Shown here: positions 23,166-35,900 of the stretch, in pieces
Position numbering within the stretch: position 1 is the first letter of the stretch
How the letters are laid out: every line of letters begins with the position of its first letter
Origin: Kingdonia uniflora
Taxonomy: Eukaryota; Streptophyta; Magnoliopsida; Ranunculales; Circaeasteraceae
NCBI GenBank assembly: GCA_014058105.1
Contig: JACGCM010002568.1
Coordinates: 248,001-312,000, forward strand
DNA: 64,000 bases
Direction of reading: 5' to 3'
Position numbers and translations under genes: made by a program
Notes under the pieces: model-generated
What the model was told of the DNA's origin: nothing
Databases searched by the model: none
The model's input: the letters and a program-made list of their open reading frames with translations, nothing else

Positions 23166-25347
23166 GTAGAGTTGGGTTGGTTGTATCCAGGCGGAAGCTT
23201 TTAGATAAGTAGAATGTGCTATGTTTGGTCAATAATCGACCTGCAAGATGTTGGTCGAGCTCGCCGCGAGTATGAGTTAAGTTGTTTGATCTCGAGTCTT
23301 GAAGTTGAATTTGAACATTGTGTCTGAAGATGACATCGACCTCCCCCCGAGTATAAGCTGGAATAAGTTGTAATGCCTCGAGTACCTCAACCTTGAGTGC
23401 CTTTATAATGTGATTTGATGTTGTCGAAAAGATGATATCAAGCATTGAGTCTGAATCTGAGATCGGGCTCGTCCCGAAGTATGATTTATTGTGCTGGTCG
23501 AATATTACCTCTGAATCTGAAATCGGGCTCTCCCCGAGTATGATTTACGTTGATTGATATTAAGTTTGTTGTATCTGAAGCTGAGGACGAGCGTTGTGTT
23601 TGAATCTGAAATCGGGCTTGGCCCGAGTATGAGTATGAATAAGTTGTAATCGCCTCGAGTACCTTGACCTCGAGCGCTTTCATAATGTTGCTAAAAAGAT
23701 CGGGTTCGCCTTAATTTTTATTTGAATACCGAGCTCGATAATAAGTTGTAATCGCCTCGAGTACCTCGACCTCGAGCGCCTTGATAATTTGGTTTGATGT
23801 TGTTGAAAAGATGAGGATGAGCATTGAGTCTGAATCTGAAGTTGGGCTCGCCTCGGGTATGATTGAATGTATCGGTCGAGCGTTGTGTCTAAATCTGAAG
23901 TTGGGCTCGCCCCGAGTATGTGTTAAGTCGATTGAATTATTAATAAGATCGAGTATTGATTCTGAATCTGAGATTGGGCTCTCCCCGAGTATAGCTTGAA
24001 TGAGTTGTAATCACCTCGAGTACCTCGACCTCGAGCGCTTTCATAATTTTGGTTTGAATTTTGCATCTTCTGTTTGGCTTGAGATTAGTTTTTGTTGATT
24101 TTCTTACTTTTGAAACTGAAGTAATAGTTGTTGTCTTCAAGCGCCATCGAAGAACATTGATCCTGTTGTCTGAAGTTGAGGTCGAGCTCTTTGAAGCATT
24201 TTCATTACTTTTTGAGTCCTGAACTTGGATTTGCCTCTGCACAGAGGGAGGAGCTCTGGTGGAAACGAAATGTGGTAATGGAGTCCTCGAGAATATGACG
24301 TCCTTGCAGGACATTTATTGTTGCAGCAGCACTTGGGCCTGATTGGTATTGTACAAGAGCTTGAAAATCAGCAGACTTCTGAAGAGTGACAACTCTCTGA
24401 ACCGGTCAGTAGTGGCATAAAGAAAACCCTAAGTGAGATAACTTCTAAAGCCAAGTCTCATCCTAGCATTAGAAAAGACTCCAGTTGGGGAATCTCGATC
24501 AATACAAGCAAGTAGTAACAATTCAGAATCGTCGGGGTGACTGGTTTTGACTTGGGGAGCCCTCAACCAGAGTCATAACTCGAATTGGCAAAGCTGTTGA
24601 TGGTGAACCAATGCGACCTGTAAGTCACATTTGTGTTCCTCGAACTGTTGGTACTCGATCTGTAATTTGCGATTGGGTTTGACGAACAATTGATTTTGAT
24701 CTGTAATCTCATGGGGCTTCGCGAACTGTTGAGGTCGATTCCTGTAAATTTCATTGGGGATTTACAAACTGTCGAATTCAAACTTAGAGCATAATCTCAC
24801 GGGGTTTCAGGAATTGTCGAGCAACCCTAAATCTTTTGACAATGGCTTGCATTTTCAGCATATTGATGGAAAATCGGGATTTGTAGCACATGAATCGGAC
24901 GCCAACCCTCTTGTAATACACCTTTAATAAGCTCGAATTTGAGCTCGTTGTCATATAAACATTTGGAGTATGAGAGGACGATGATGATGATGTTCATGAT
25001 AAGCTTTTCTCTGAATTTTAATCTTGATTCAGAGAGAGAGGTTTTGTTTGGTACGCGTTTCTTTGTCGGCCCCACTAGAGGTTTGTTGCTTGGGCTCGGC
25101 ATTTTGAAAAATGATAAACAACAGAGTCTGGGTTTGCGTGATTCTACGACTATTTTTGACCGGAATCGACTCTGGGTTTGCGTCGGTTTGCTTCTTGGAG
25201 CAACGAATTGAGCGCGGTTCGCTTGTGATTTCGTTGAAGAGGCATGAGGATGAACTTGAATCAGTTTGTAAATTTTAGTCTGGAGGTGCTATTCTTCAGA
25301 GAGGAATGAAATATCAACTGGATAGGAGAACGTTGAGTGTAATTTTC
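23166..25347 (-). repeat. Internal domain 2 of the three-LTR element, repeat-rich
   Basis: Contains several copies of a block with CTCGAGTACCTCGACCTCGAGCGC and GGGCTCGCCCCGAGTATGA (about 23,340, 23,625, 23,740, 23,995). On the minus strand these encode a recurrent KALEVEVLEAITTY-like peptide in broken frames. The part from 24,300 to 25,300 has GAACTGTTG words resembling internal domain 1. No polyprotein. Confidence 0.65.
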
Positions 25348-25368
25348 GTTCCCACATAAGGCGCCAAA
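25348..25368 (-). other. Primer binding site beside the 5' LTR
   Basis: On the minus strand it reads TTTGGCGCC, then TTATGTGGGAACG, directly after the LTR. It matches the site at 21,231-21,249 apart from a few bases and fixes the element's direction. Confidence 0.75.
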
Positions 25369-25896
25369 TGTAATAGCCTATTTTCGTAGAGACCGAAAAT
25401 AGCCTTACACCTTCGAAATAGAGAGTAATGTAAATAAACTAACAGCTATAAACACAAAGTTTAGCGTGAAAAACCTTTTAATAGGTGAAAAACCACGACC
25501 TCTCCTGAGGATTTTGAAAGAGAGAGTTGTTTATAGATTGCTAGCTATTACATAGAGAGGGAGATAGATGTCTCAGAGAATGCGTGTTGTGTTGTGTGTC
25601 TGAGAAGATCCTTTTTGTGTGTTCCTCTGCTCCTTTATATAGGTCTTATAATACAACAGTTATGAGCTTTAATGAGGGAGGTTACAAACGTTACAGCATA
25701 AAGTTTTGATGAGTCCTCATAATGGTCGAGTAACGGCTTGAATAACTCTTGTAACCGCTCCATAAATGCGCCACGTGTTTGTTGATGAGGTCGAATGTTG
25801 AGACCTGAGCTTGGGCTTCGGAACTGGCTTAGTATTTAGTTGAGCTGAAGCTCGAATATCGTACTCAGTACGAGTATTTGGAAATATGCCACTACA
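25369..25896 (-). repeat. 5' LTR of the three-LTR element
   Basis: 528 bp, TGTAATAGCC to CCACTACA. Nearly identical to 18,186-18,709. Confidence 0.87.
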
Positions 25897-25901
25897 GGCT
25901 T

Positions 25902-26663
25902 AATAGTATAGATATTTGTAATCCTAGAGCTTCTTATGAGTTTTCAAATCTCAAGTGTTAAGAAATTTGTAACAGTGAAAAAGGTAAGCATAGTGCCATA
26001 GACCATATCAATCAGTATCTACTGGTGCTTGCTGCTTGCTGCTTGAATTTGAATTTGAATTCCATGCTCTTAATTACAATAGAAAAAACCAGTTGGTATA
26101 TATAAGAGTATGCTAAGGACATGAATAACGACTACAAACTAAAAATAAAAATAAAGAGGTTAATAAAGAAAACAGGCACTGATGCATCTAATCAGAGAAG
26201 AAATTCTAGACAGTTCATGACATAACTATATCATTTGTATAGCATGAAACCCAACTAAGAAAAATGAAGTTCTGGTGAACTACAGAAGATTTACAGTTTA
26301 TTTGATTATTAAGTAAATTATCAGATTTAGCCATTGCAGGTGCTTCATAATGTTTACAGTGGCATACATAATGAGAAAAATTACTTGCTAATGGAATAAA
26401 TTGAGATAACATCTAAATATAGAGATTATGACTAGTTGGGTTAGGTTTCTCAATTTCTTCCATGATTATAAAACAACACAAACTTACATTATAGAAGAAC
26501 GAACATAAAATTCAGTTGTAATCGTCCACTGCACGACTCCAAGTTGAAAACCCATACATCGCTGTCGTACCCCAGGCACGTATTCCATTGAAACCCCATC
26601 ACCCCTATCGTAATCCTCCACGCAATACCAATGAAAACCCCTCGGCAAAAGCTTATATAAATT
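25902..26663 (-). other. 3' flank / probable 3' UTR of the host gene
   Basis: Lies downstream of the host gene stop on the minus strand. No other gene is seen. AATAAA-like words occur on the minus strand near 26,297-26,302, so a polyadenylation site here is plausible but unproven. Confidence 0.4.
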
Positions 26664-26906
26664 TTATACCCACTGCAACCTTCCATGGTATTCCACACCC
26701 TGGTGGATCTTTCCGTCCGGAGAAACCATTTGTTTCTTCACTCTAGCAGAACGTGTACTATATTTAACCTCGAACTTTGGTAGGGGTCTTTGATATTTAG
26801 AAGCAGCTGGCACTTTTGATACTTCAGGCAAGACCTCATCAAGAAACTCATCTGCCACATCTCCATCATCATCTATCCTAAGGCGCTTAGCATACCACTT
26901 TAATCC
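26664..26906 (-). other. Exon 2 of the small host gene
   Basis: Opens after a pyrimidine-rich acceptor (TTTATTTATTTTTTCAG) and closes with TAA after GRLQWV. Uninterrupted across 81 codons. Codon content is less AT-extreme than the surrounding DNA. Confidence 0.75.
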
Positions 26907-29900
26907 CTGAAAAAATAAATAAACAAATGTTACACATTAGAAATGCAAAGAATAAGGAGAACTCTCCGCTGCATAAAAATTATGTTCTCGAATTAAGCAG
27001 TAAGTACAATGTTATCACAAATTATGAAGAAACATTTTATGGATATGGATACCAAGTTTCTCAAGTTCAAGTAAGTCAAAGTTGTCACAAGGCATGAAGG
27101 AACTTACTACAGTTTAGGGATAAAGATACCAAGTTTGCCTGACACAGACAGTTCTCATAGTTCACGTCTATCAGTATAATTGTTGTTTTTTTTCCAACCA
27201 CTAGTTTAAGTCCATGCATGAACATACATTATAAAAAATAATGCACTAAAAAATTGGTAAGAAAAAAATAACCATTATTTTTAATGAAAGAGCAGGGTTA
27301 AGGGCTGGTTAACCGTTTACTACTATAATTTCTAAAACTGTTACATCATCTCATTCTCCCATACATTTTGCCATTCTAATCCTCGTATACAAATGTTTTC
27401 AGATCATGGGCAAAAGAACTAGGGGTGATTTCTAGAAACTCAACAGTACGGTGGAGATTTGCGAGGTTGTCTGCTGCCCTGTTTGTTTCCCTGTAGATAT
27501 GCCAGGTTTCACATCGTTATAAGAATTTGAATCTTTAGCATAATGTGTTTAGCATACCATGGCACATTCCTCGGATGATAAATATACTTTGACCACTGTG
27601 GCTGTCAGACCCACACACAATCTCCTGATGCCGTGTTTCTCAGCTAATTTTAACCCCAACTCGATTGCTTGTTGCTCAAGGCTAGTAGCTGAAGTATGCA
27701 TTCCCTCGGGTTATAGCTCCATTACTTTCTGACTATTACTGCATGACTGCATCCCCATTACTTTCTCTGATTATAGCTCCAATCCCACCACTGCTTCCAA
27801 TGAGACATCCATCAGTATTTAGAGTAATCATTCCCTCAGGTCCAGCTGCCCACTTGCACCTTACGCTCTTTGATGTTGAATCCAGCCCTGATGTTAAAGT
27901 TTTGCATAAAATTTCTGGTACTTGGGTTATCTGCAACTGTACTCTGAAAATGAAATTTTGAGTCTTATTTCATTCACAATGTGGTTTAGAACCTATGCAA
28001 TCTCTGCATGCTCTGAAACACCCTGAGATTTCTCTCTGCCCATATGCCGTAAATGTGAGCATTAAACACAAGCTTTTTATTTAAGGCAAGCAATATCATC
28101 TTTGCCAAAGAGAGCATTAATTGCCCATGTAGATTCAATCGCCCAGTCTCCAAACCCTCTGTTATATCCCAGGTAGTGAACAAGAGCTTTCCAAACAAAA
28201 CTAGCAAAAGTACACCCAAAGAAGAGATGGTCTTCATCTTCATCACTAAACCCACACATCACACAAGTAGCACTTTGAACAATTCTGTAATTAAGAAGCT
28301 TTTGTTTGGTTTTGAGAGCTCTCTGTGAAAGGCAATCCGAGAGATGAAAGAATGTCTAGGTAAGGAACCAGTAAACCACATAATACTACTCTAGTTAACT
28401 CTAGCTTTCTGGTCCCTGAGAATTATAGGTGTATTTCAAAGTGTATTCAACTGTAGCAGAGGCAGACTTCATCAGGAACTCCTTGGTGGATATTAATATC
28501 CCTTAGAGCAGCTGCAATTTCCCCCAGCTTGTTACTAGTATGATCAGAGATTTTCCACTCCCCATTTTCAGTAAGGCAGAAAACTTTGTCTCTTATTCAA
28601 GCATTGAGTGGAATTAGAGGTTGTTTATAAAGTGGGGCAGTAAAATGCCAAATGAGGGCCAAGGATCATTACACAACTCAGAATTAGCTCCATCTCTAAT
28701 AAGATGGATAACAATGTTTACAGCTTGTTCTCTGCACTTCAGTATCTTTCTCCAGCTCCAACAAGCTTCTCTAAGAATAGGGAATGGCCAAAAGTTTTTT
28801 TTTTCTTTGAGGCTTTTATGCACCCAGTTAACCCAAGTGTGTCTCATAATGGAGGCTTAACTACACAAGCTCAAATCCTTGTATCCTAGACCTCCTTCAT
28901 TGGTAGTGTAGCAGATTCTTTCCCAACTCACAGCAGGGATTTCTTGGTTAAGTCAACCCCAGTCCACAAGAATCTTCTACATATTGTTTCAATTTCATGT
29001 ACAACTCAGGCAATATAAAACATGAAACCCAGTACGAATTCCTCCCACTTACCACTGCTTTTATGAGCTACACTATTCCTCCATAAGAGAGGCTTTGCAC
29101 TTCCAAGAGTGGGTTCTAGCAGTTATACAAGATCAGAGGCATACAATAAGTATAGTTGAGACCTGGTAACCCAAGGTACTTGACTGGGAGATCACCTTCT
29201 GCAAACCCTACAATACTTAGAATTTGTTCCATATTTTCATTCTCCATACCAGAGAAATAAATTTGGGATTTGATAAAGATTTACCTCCAAACCTGCAAAA
29301 CATTTGAAATCCATTAGAGAATCTTTTAGGGCTGTTGTTGAGCTTGCATCCCCACCCATGAATGCCATAAGATCATCTGCAAAGCATAGGTGGGTTATCT
29401 AAGAATATTTGCAATGGTTCCTTGCTCTACATTAGAAGTCAAGATGAGATTGAAAATTTCCATGATAAACACAAAAAGATAAGGAGATATAAGATCTCCT
29501 TGCCTTATTCCCTTTTTTCCTTGGATGTACCCATGTCTGACTCCATTCACCACAATAGAGTACTTTGTAGCTGTAACACACTCCATGATCCAAGTTATGA
29601 TTCTAGGAGGAAATCTGTCACTAAGGGAGACCCACCTAACCATGTCATAAGCCTTCTCTAGGTCCACTTTCACAACACATTTGTAGGGCCATTTCTCTAT
29701 GGTAGTTTCTCAAGAGCTCATGTGAGATTATAACATTGTCTTGAATGCTTCTTCCATGTACAAAGCTGACTGGTTTTGGCTAGTTATCTGGCACATTACG
29801 TTCTTCATTCTGATGGTCAGAATTTTTTAAATACATTAGTAGACAGTTGTGCAATAAGCTATTGGTTTGTAGTCCCCTAGGCTATCAAGATTATCCTTCT

Positions 29901-32900
29901 TGGGGATTAAGGTGACTGATGTTATATTTATTTTTCCAAGCATTTTGCTAGCTCTGAAGAAGATCTTAATTGCCTTGGAGAAGTCTTTACCTACAATACT
30001 CCAGGTCCTTGTAGAGAACAGACTGGTCAACCCATCTGGACCATGAGATTTGCCATCTTCAAATTTGGTGAGAGCTTCTAGGATTTCATTGTTAGTGTTA
30101 TCTGCTTCAAGGTTATTCTGTTGATCATTACTAATACAGTTCCTTACCACTAGGCCTTCATTGGTACTTCTGTCATAAAGGAGAGCATGTTCAGTCCCAA
30201 ACATAGCAGTGAAGTAGGCCACACATTCCGCACTTATTTGCTTTTTGTTATCCAGCATTCTCCCCTCATTGGACATCAAAGATTTGATACAACAATCACA
30301 TCGATTTCAACATTGAGGATCTTCCTGCTCCGAGGAAAAGCGGGGATATCCCTCTGATAGAGATTCCTGATGTTGTTCTTGAATGGGGTATTTCAAACTA
30401 AAGATGCAGTCTAGTTGGGAGACTAGACATTCAACATATCAAATATTTTGATATCAAGATTAGAGTTCCAAAACTGTGGCAATTGAATGGTAATTGTTCA
30501 ATCAACTTCCCTAACCAAGTACTACTAGTCACGATGAAATGGAACATCTTAAACCTAATCAAGTCCCTAGTAAAGGTTAATGGATGACAAGCGGAAGAAC
30601 CTTTCTTTTTATTGCTTGGGTGATCCATATGTAGCACCATAATTTTTCTTTGATAAATGAGGAGGTTTTCATTACTCAAAGAAAATTATCTGGAAGGTAA
30701 TCCCATTTCCAATTTTAGGGTATATGGGAAGGCAGAAATAATAGGATACAAGAAAAGAGAGATCTATAGTTATTATCGGTGTTGACAACAAATGAACTAT
30801 CATCGCTTGAAATATTATCCATGAGCGTTTCAACAGGGCCTTCCACAAAGATTTCACAACTAAATAGAACGAGACACTGGGTTTCATGTAGTTATGGTCT
30901 TCTTGCTGATTGTTTATTATTTTGTAGTCTCATATGTGGTCGACGAATTTAAATATTTTGCCTGTTTCTTATGTTTTCAAATGTTGTTTGTCTTGGGGCT
31001 TTGGCACTTAGCTTTAACTAATGAAATCTCATAATTCATTAAAAACAGAAAATGATGGAAAATTGAAATCATGAAAACCTATTTTATAAAAGGGAAATTT
31101 ATAAAATATGATCTACAGTAAAAGACATTTATGGTTCCATTTCGTGACACCGCCATCTATCAAATTTATGACTCCAAATTATGGATGAAAATATACAAGA
31201 CCGGTCGGGCATGTGAAACTCATGTCCGAAACTGCATTAATGACACATTGAACGGCAACAATATTGTGAACTACTACCTGTTAGGTTGAAGCTAAATATA
31301 ATGTCCTGATCTTCGTTTTAGACTCTCCCTCTCTCTGGAATCTCTCTCTAGATTATTCCAATTTTGATAGGTCGTGGGGAGGTGTTTTCCACGCACGTCT
31401 TGAGAACACTTTATTTTAATTATTCACACTTTAATTTTAGTTATTTTTATTTAATTAAAAGGATATATGTTGATCCCAAATTAGTAGGAAAGAATAAAGG
31501 AAACTCTTCATATATAGAAGAGTAGTGGAGAGTAGGGTTAGTTAGTTCTTGGTAAGCATTGAGAGAGTTTATGAATTAGGAGAGGTATTTTGTAAGGAGA
31601 TTAATAAAGTCTTATTTTAATTTTATTTTGTTTGCAATTGCTTCCGCAACGTAGAATCTATCAAATTTTCTTTCACTAGGTTTTACAATCCAGCTCTATT
31701 AATTGTTCAAACCCTAGCATTCCATGCCCATGAATTACACCCCTCAGCCTCGAATTAGCTCCTGCCGCAGAATATGGAACATTCCCTGTCTTACTTCGAG
31801 CCCTTACATTTTTAAGCTGATTTGTAGCAGCTTAAAAAATCTACATTCAAACAAAGTTCATTAACAAAAACTACAGACAAGCCTTGAAAGAGAGAGAAAA
31901 GAGCGTCCCTGAGAAGCAATACAAATGAAAGCTCCGAGCTTAGACTAAAGCGACAGACAACTACAACAAATAAAAAACTTCAACTAATGTGACAGACAAC
32001 TACAACAAATAAAGAACTTCAACGAGCAAGAAACCCTCCCCTTGACAACAGCCACAATGCTACCTTTTATGAAACATTTCATCCCATCTGGCCACAAAGC
32101 CTTGAGAAAGAACCCATTCAAAATATCAAATTGCCCGCTCCAAGCAAAGAGTAATGCTTCGTTTTTAAAAAGAGAAAGGATAAACTGCACCATCTTCCGC
32201 TGAGTTCTCCCACAAACCCCATAAAACATCATAGGAGACAAGCTTCCAAAATTACTTCCCTTTGGACGATTAGGCCAGCAACATGAAGATAAGCTAGAAC
32301 AGCTGACTTCCACTTTTATCTCTATATGATAAACATGCACACCTACAGTATTATTTCTTCTATATATAACTCTCACCCCAACCAACAATTCATAAATTTC
32401 CACCAGAATCTCTGCGTGCATACACTATGAACTCTGAATAGGTCTTAATATATACCTTCGCCAAGTACATTTCATCAACTCAAAACTAATGCACAGCATG
32501 CGTTACTTAATAATGGAACTCGACATTCAAAAATGCACGCCTTATAAATGGGATGACAAATTTCTAGCCAATTGATGCTCTTTTTATGATCTATAAAGAA
32601 ACTTGATAGATATGATACAATTCATAGAAAAAGGTTGTATCACAAAATGCAAGCATGCAATAGAGGCATGAAGATTGGGGTCAGCATGGGTCTTAGGAAC
32701 TGAGTATTTCTTTCGATTCAGCTCATATGATCTGATACATCAGGGACAATACGAAACGACCTAGGAGGTGCAGGGCTGTGGGGGAAAAGCATTCAAAGTC
32801 TTGGGGGATCTTTAGATCCTTTCAAATTGATCACAGCTTCAAAGAAGCCAATCAGAGAGCTTATATATTGTCCACTCTTACGACTATAATTGGGGAAACT

Positions 32901-35900
32901 ATATGAAGCCTAGCTACGCCTCATGCTTTAGAATTACGGTAAAATAGGATGCTATAGGTACCCTGCCTAACCCAAGCCGGGGTCTGACTAACACCAGCTT
33001 GCCTTACAACAAAAAAAATAGATCATAAAACAAGAAAGGCAAACTATCTTTGGCTCGAAGGGGGGAGAACTATGCCCCCAAAAATAAGTTGTTAGCCTGT
33101 CAGCGCCATCTTAAAGAGCTAACAACGGTTATGAATCGTCAAACGGAAATGCCATGCTTTTCCAATGGAAAAATCTTGCTTGTTGAGGAGCTTCAAGGGC
33201 ACCACACACCTTGGAACGCACTCCAACGCTCAGGCCCATCACTACACTTGCAACGTAAACCTAGATATTAGTCTTATGCATTACTCTAGTATAACTTCAC
33301 TATACCCATTGACTAATATTTGTAGAGAAGATATATAAAAAAAATTAAAAAACATCTAGTGTGGCAGGTCTGCATTAACGGAGGATTTTTCGACTATTTA
33401 TACAATAACTAAACAAAAGATCAGCTTGTGGAAAGTTTAATGATTTGGGGGTGTAGTACTCTAGTATGGGATTATAATCCTAGACGCATTATTAAGGATG
33501 AGGGACCTCAAACCATTGTAAATCTGGTACAGAAACTTGGAACGTCTCTTGCCTATACTTTAAGAGGAGGGGGGGTGCAAGACGGCATGATCCATTATAA
33601 TACAGAACCTTTTCGCCAACTTTCGCTCTTTGGAGTTGCTAATCGCATTTGAAGGGTCCAAGGTCCCTACTAAATTGCTTTCTTCACAGGCTATATCTTT
33701 AGAAAAAGGTTAAACGTGGAGAATCTTAAAGCTAGATTCAACGATGCTAGTCTTATTGTTAATCGCAGAAAAGATACAAAGAAACTGTGGATCATCTATT
33801 CTTACTACTGGCCAATAACATTTGGGATATGGCCATCTTTCGCTAACCCGGTCGGCTTAGACTGAGTAACGCCTAAATCATAGGGGACATGCTGATGTGT
33901 TGGCCTAGAATGAATCGTGTTTAAAATGTTAACAACAGAGAATCTTACAGCTAGATTCGACGATGTAAGTCTTATTGTTATTCTTATGTTGATGTGTTGG
34001 CCTAGAATGAATCTTGTCTAGAAGGAAGTTTTTGAAGGTTGCCCTCCATGTGGGGCATGTGGAAAGAGAGTCACAAATGAATATACAATGGGAAAGAGAG
34101 AAGCCTAGCTAATATCATTATCGAAATTAAAGGGATTAATTTTGGTTGAAGCAAAATTCACGAAAGTTTAGGGAAGCTCTCTTAAACTTAAAAGTGTGTG
34201 AGAGCAACTGGTAGATAGATCATAACTTTGAATAAGTAGACATGCAACCCTCGATTTAGTTTTATTGTTTCTATAATTCTAGGTAACAACGACACTCCTT
34301 TATCCCAAAAAAAACCGTGTCCATTCGTATCCGACGTAGATACGCGTACGGACACGCGAGGACACGGGGTTGAACACACCTCCCACACAGCCAAAACAAA
34401 AAGAGAGGGAAGTTTTTATGAAGAAAAAAAAAAAGAGAAATTTTTCTGAACTTACCTGAGATCTGCAGCTAGCATCTTCTTCTCCACTCTTCTTCCCCAA
34501 TCCCCACAAGCATCTTCAACAACTATGAACCTTAGTTCAATTTTTTTTTCAATTTACCCCAAATCCCTAGTTTCTCATACTTTGAATCTCATATTGCAAC
34601 AGGTAATTTTTGCGATTAGGAAGAATGTTGAGTTGTTGCTGCTGTTGTTCTCAAACTCCTGCTTCCTGGTGTGGTGGTATGTTGTTTGGCTGGTGTTTGA
34701 TCTTGGTTGGTGTTCTCAAACTCTCATGTTGTTGATCTCAAACTCTTCTGTTCTCTTTGGCTGGTGAATGATCTGTTCTTTTTGGCTTTTGGCTTTTGAC
34801 TTTGGAGTCCTTGTGTTGGTTTTATTTGTGTTATTTATGAGAAAAGCCCAATAATAAGGCATTTTGGTTTTATTTGTGTTGTTTATGAGAATAAACCCAA
34901 TAATAAGGCATTGTTGGTTTGTAATGTGTTGTTTTAGTGAAGTCGTTTTCTGAAGACATAAACTCAGCCGAATGATAAGGCATTCTTGGGTAAATATGGT
35001 GTGCCACAATTTTTAGAGAATCCTACTTCAATCTCACAAATTCTAGTCATAAGTAACATCGATAGTACATTGTATTGTCTAATTTAACATACATTAACCT
35101 CACATTACACAATTAAGCCAACATTTATCCTAAAATTGCATATAACAATCTTCAGTTGCGCACTAATTGAACCTCATACTACATAATTATGATCTCTCTT
35201 ACCCCAATTGCATATCCCAATATTCAATTGCACACTAATTGAATCTCGTACTACATAATTATGATCTCTCTTACCCCAATTACATATCACAATCTCCAAT
35301 TGCACATAATTGAATCTCGTACTACATAATTATGTTCTCTCTTACTCAAATTGCATATCTCAATCTTCAATTGCACACTAATTGAATCTCGTACTACATA
35401 ATTATGCTCTCTTACCCCAATTGCATATCACAATCTCTAATTGCATTTAATTGAATCTCGTACTACATAATTATGCTCTCTCTTACCCCAATTGCATATT
35501 ATTATAATCTAATTAACACTAATTAAATCTCAACTATAGAATTAAACTACATTTTACCCCAATTGCATATTACAATCTTCAATTGGGCACTAATTGAAAC
35601 CCTGACAACTAGATTAAACAACTATATGCTTCAATTGCATATTACAATCTTCAGTTAAGCATTAATCGAATCACACCCTTATTTATAAGTTATGCATACA
35701 TAGCCTTAAAAGTATTTAACAACCTATTAAGTGATTAGTGTGTCTCAAAAGTATTTTATAATTTATGTAAACATGACATTATTAAATATATAGCCACATA
35801 AATTACAAATGGGATGGTAATACAATAGTCAAGCCCAAGTTATATTCCACATCACTTAGATTCATGGGGTTCTCTCTTGATTGTTAACCCAAAGCCCAAC

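Larger units (their letters stand above)
18186..25896 (-). mobile_element. Non-autonomous LTR retrotransposon with three LTRs
   Basis: Outer LTRs 18,186-18,709 and 25,369-25,896 both run from TGTAATAGCC to CCACTACA and differ by only a few bases per hundred. Flanking 5-mers are GACTT (18,181-18,185) and GGCTT (25,897-25,901), a target duplication with one mismatch. On the minus strand the right LTR is followed by TTTGGCGCC...GTGGGAACG, a primer binding site, so the element runs right to left. A third, longer LTR (21,250-21,872) with its own primer site splits the interior. No gag, protease, RT or integrase is detectable. The interior is repeats and low-complexity sequence, as in large non-autonomous retrotransposon derivatives. 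Confidence 0.85.

Noticed and set aside
31984..32421. 145-codon minus-strand open frame in the intron
   Set aside because: No recognisable motif and hydrophobic, cysteine-rich random-looking composition.
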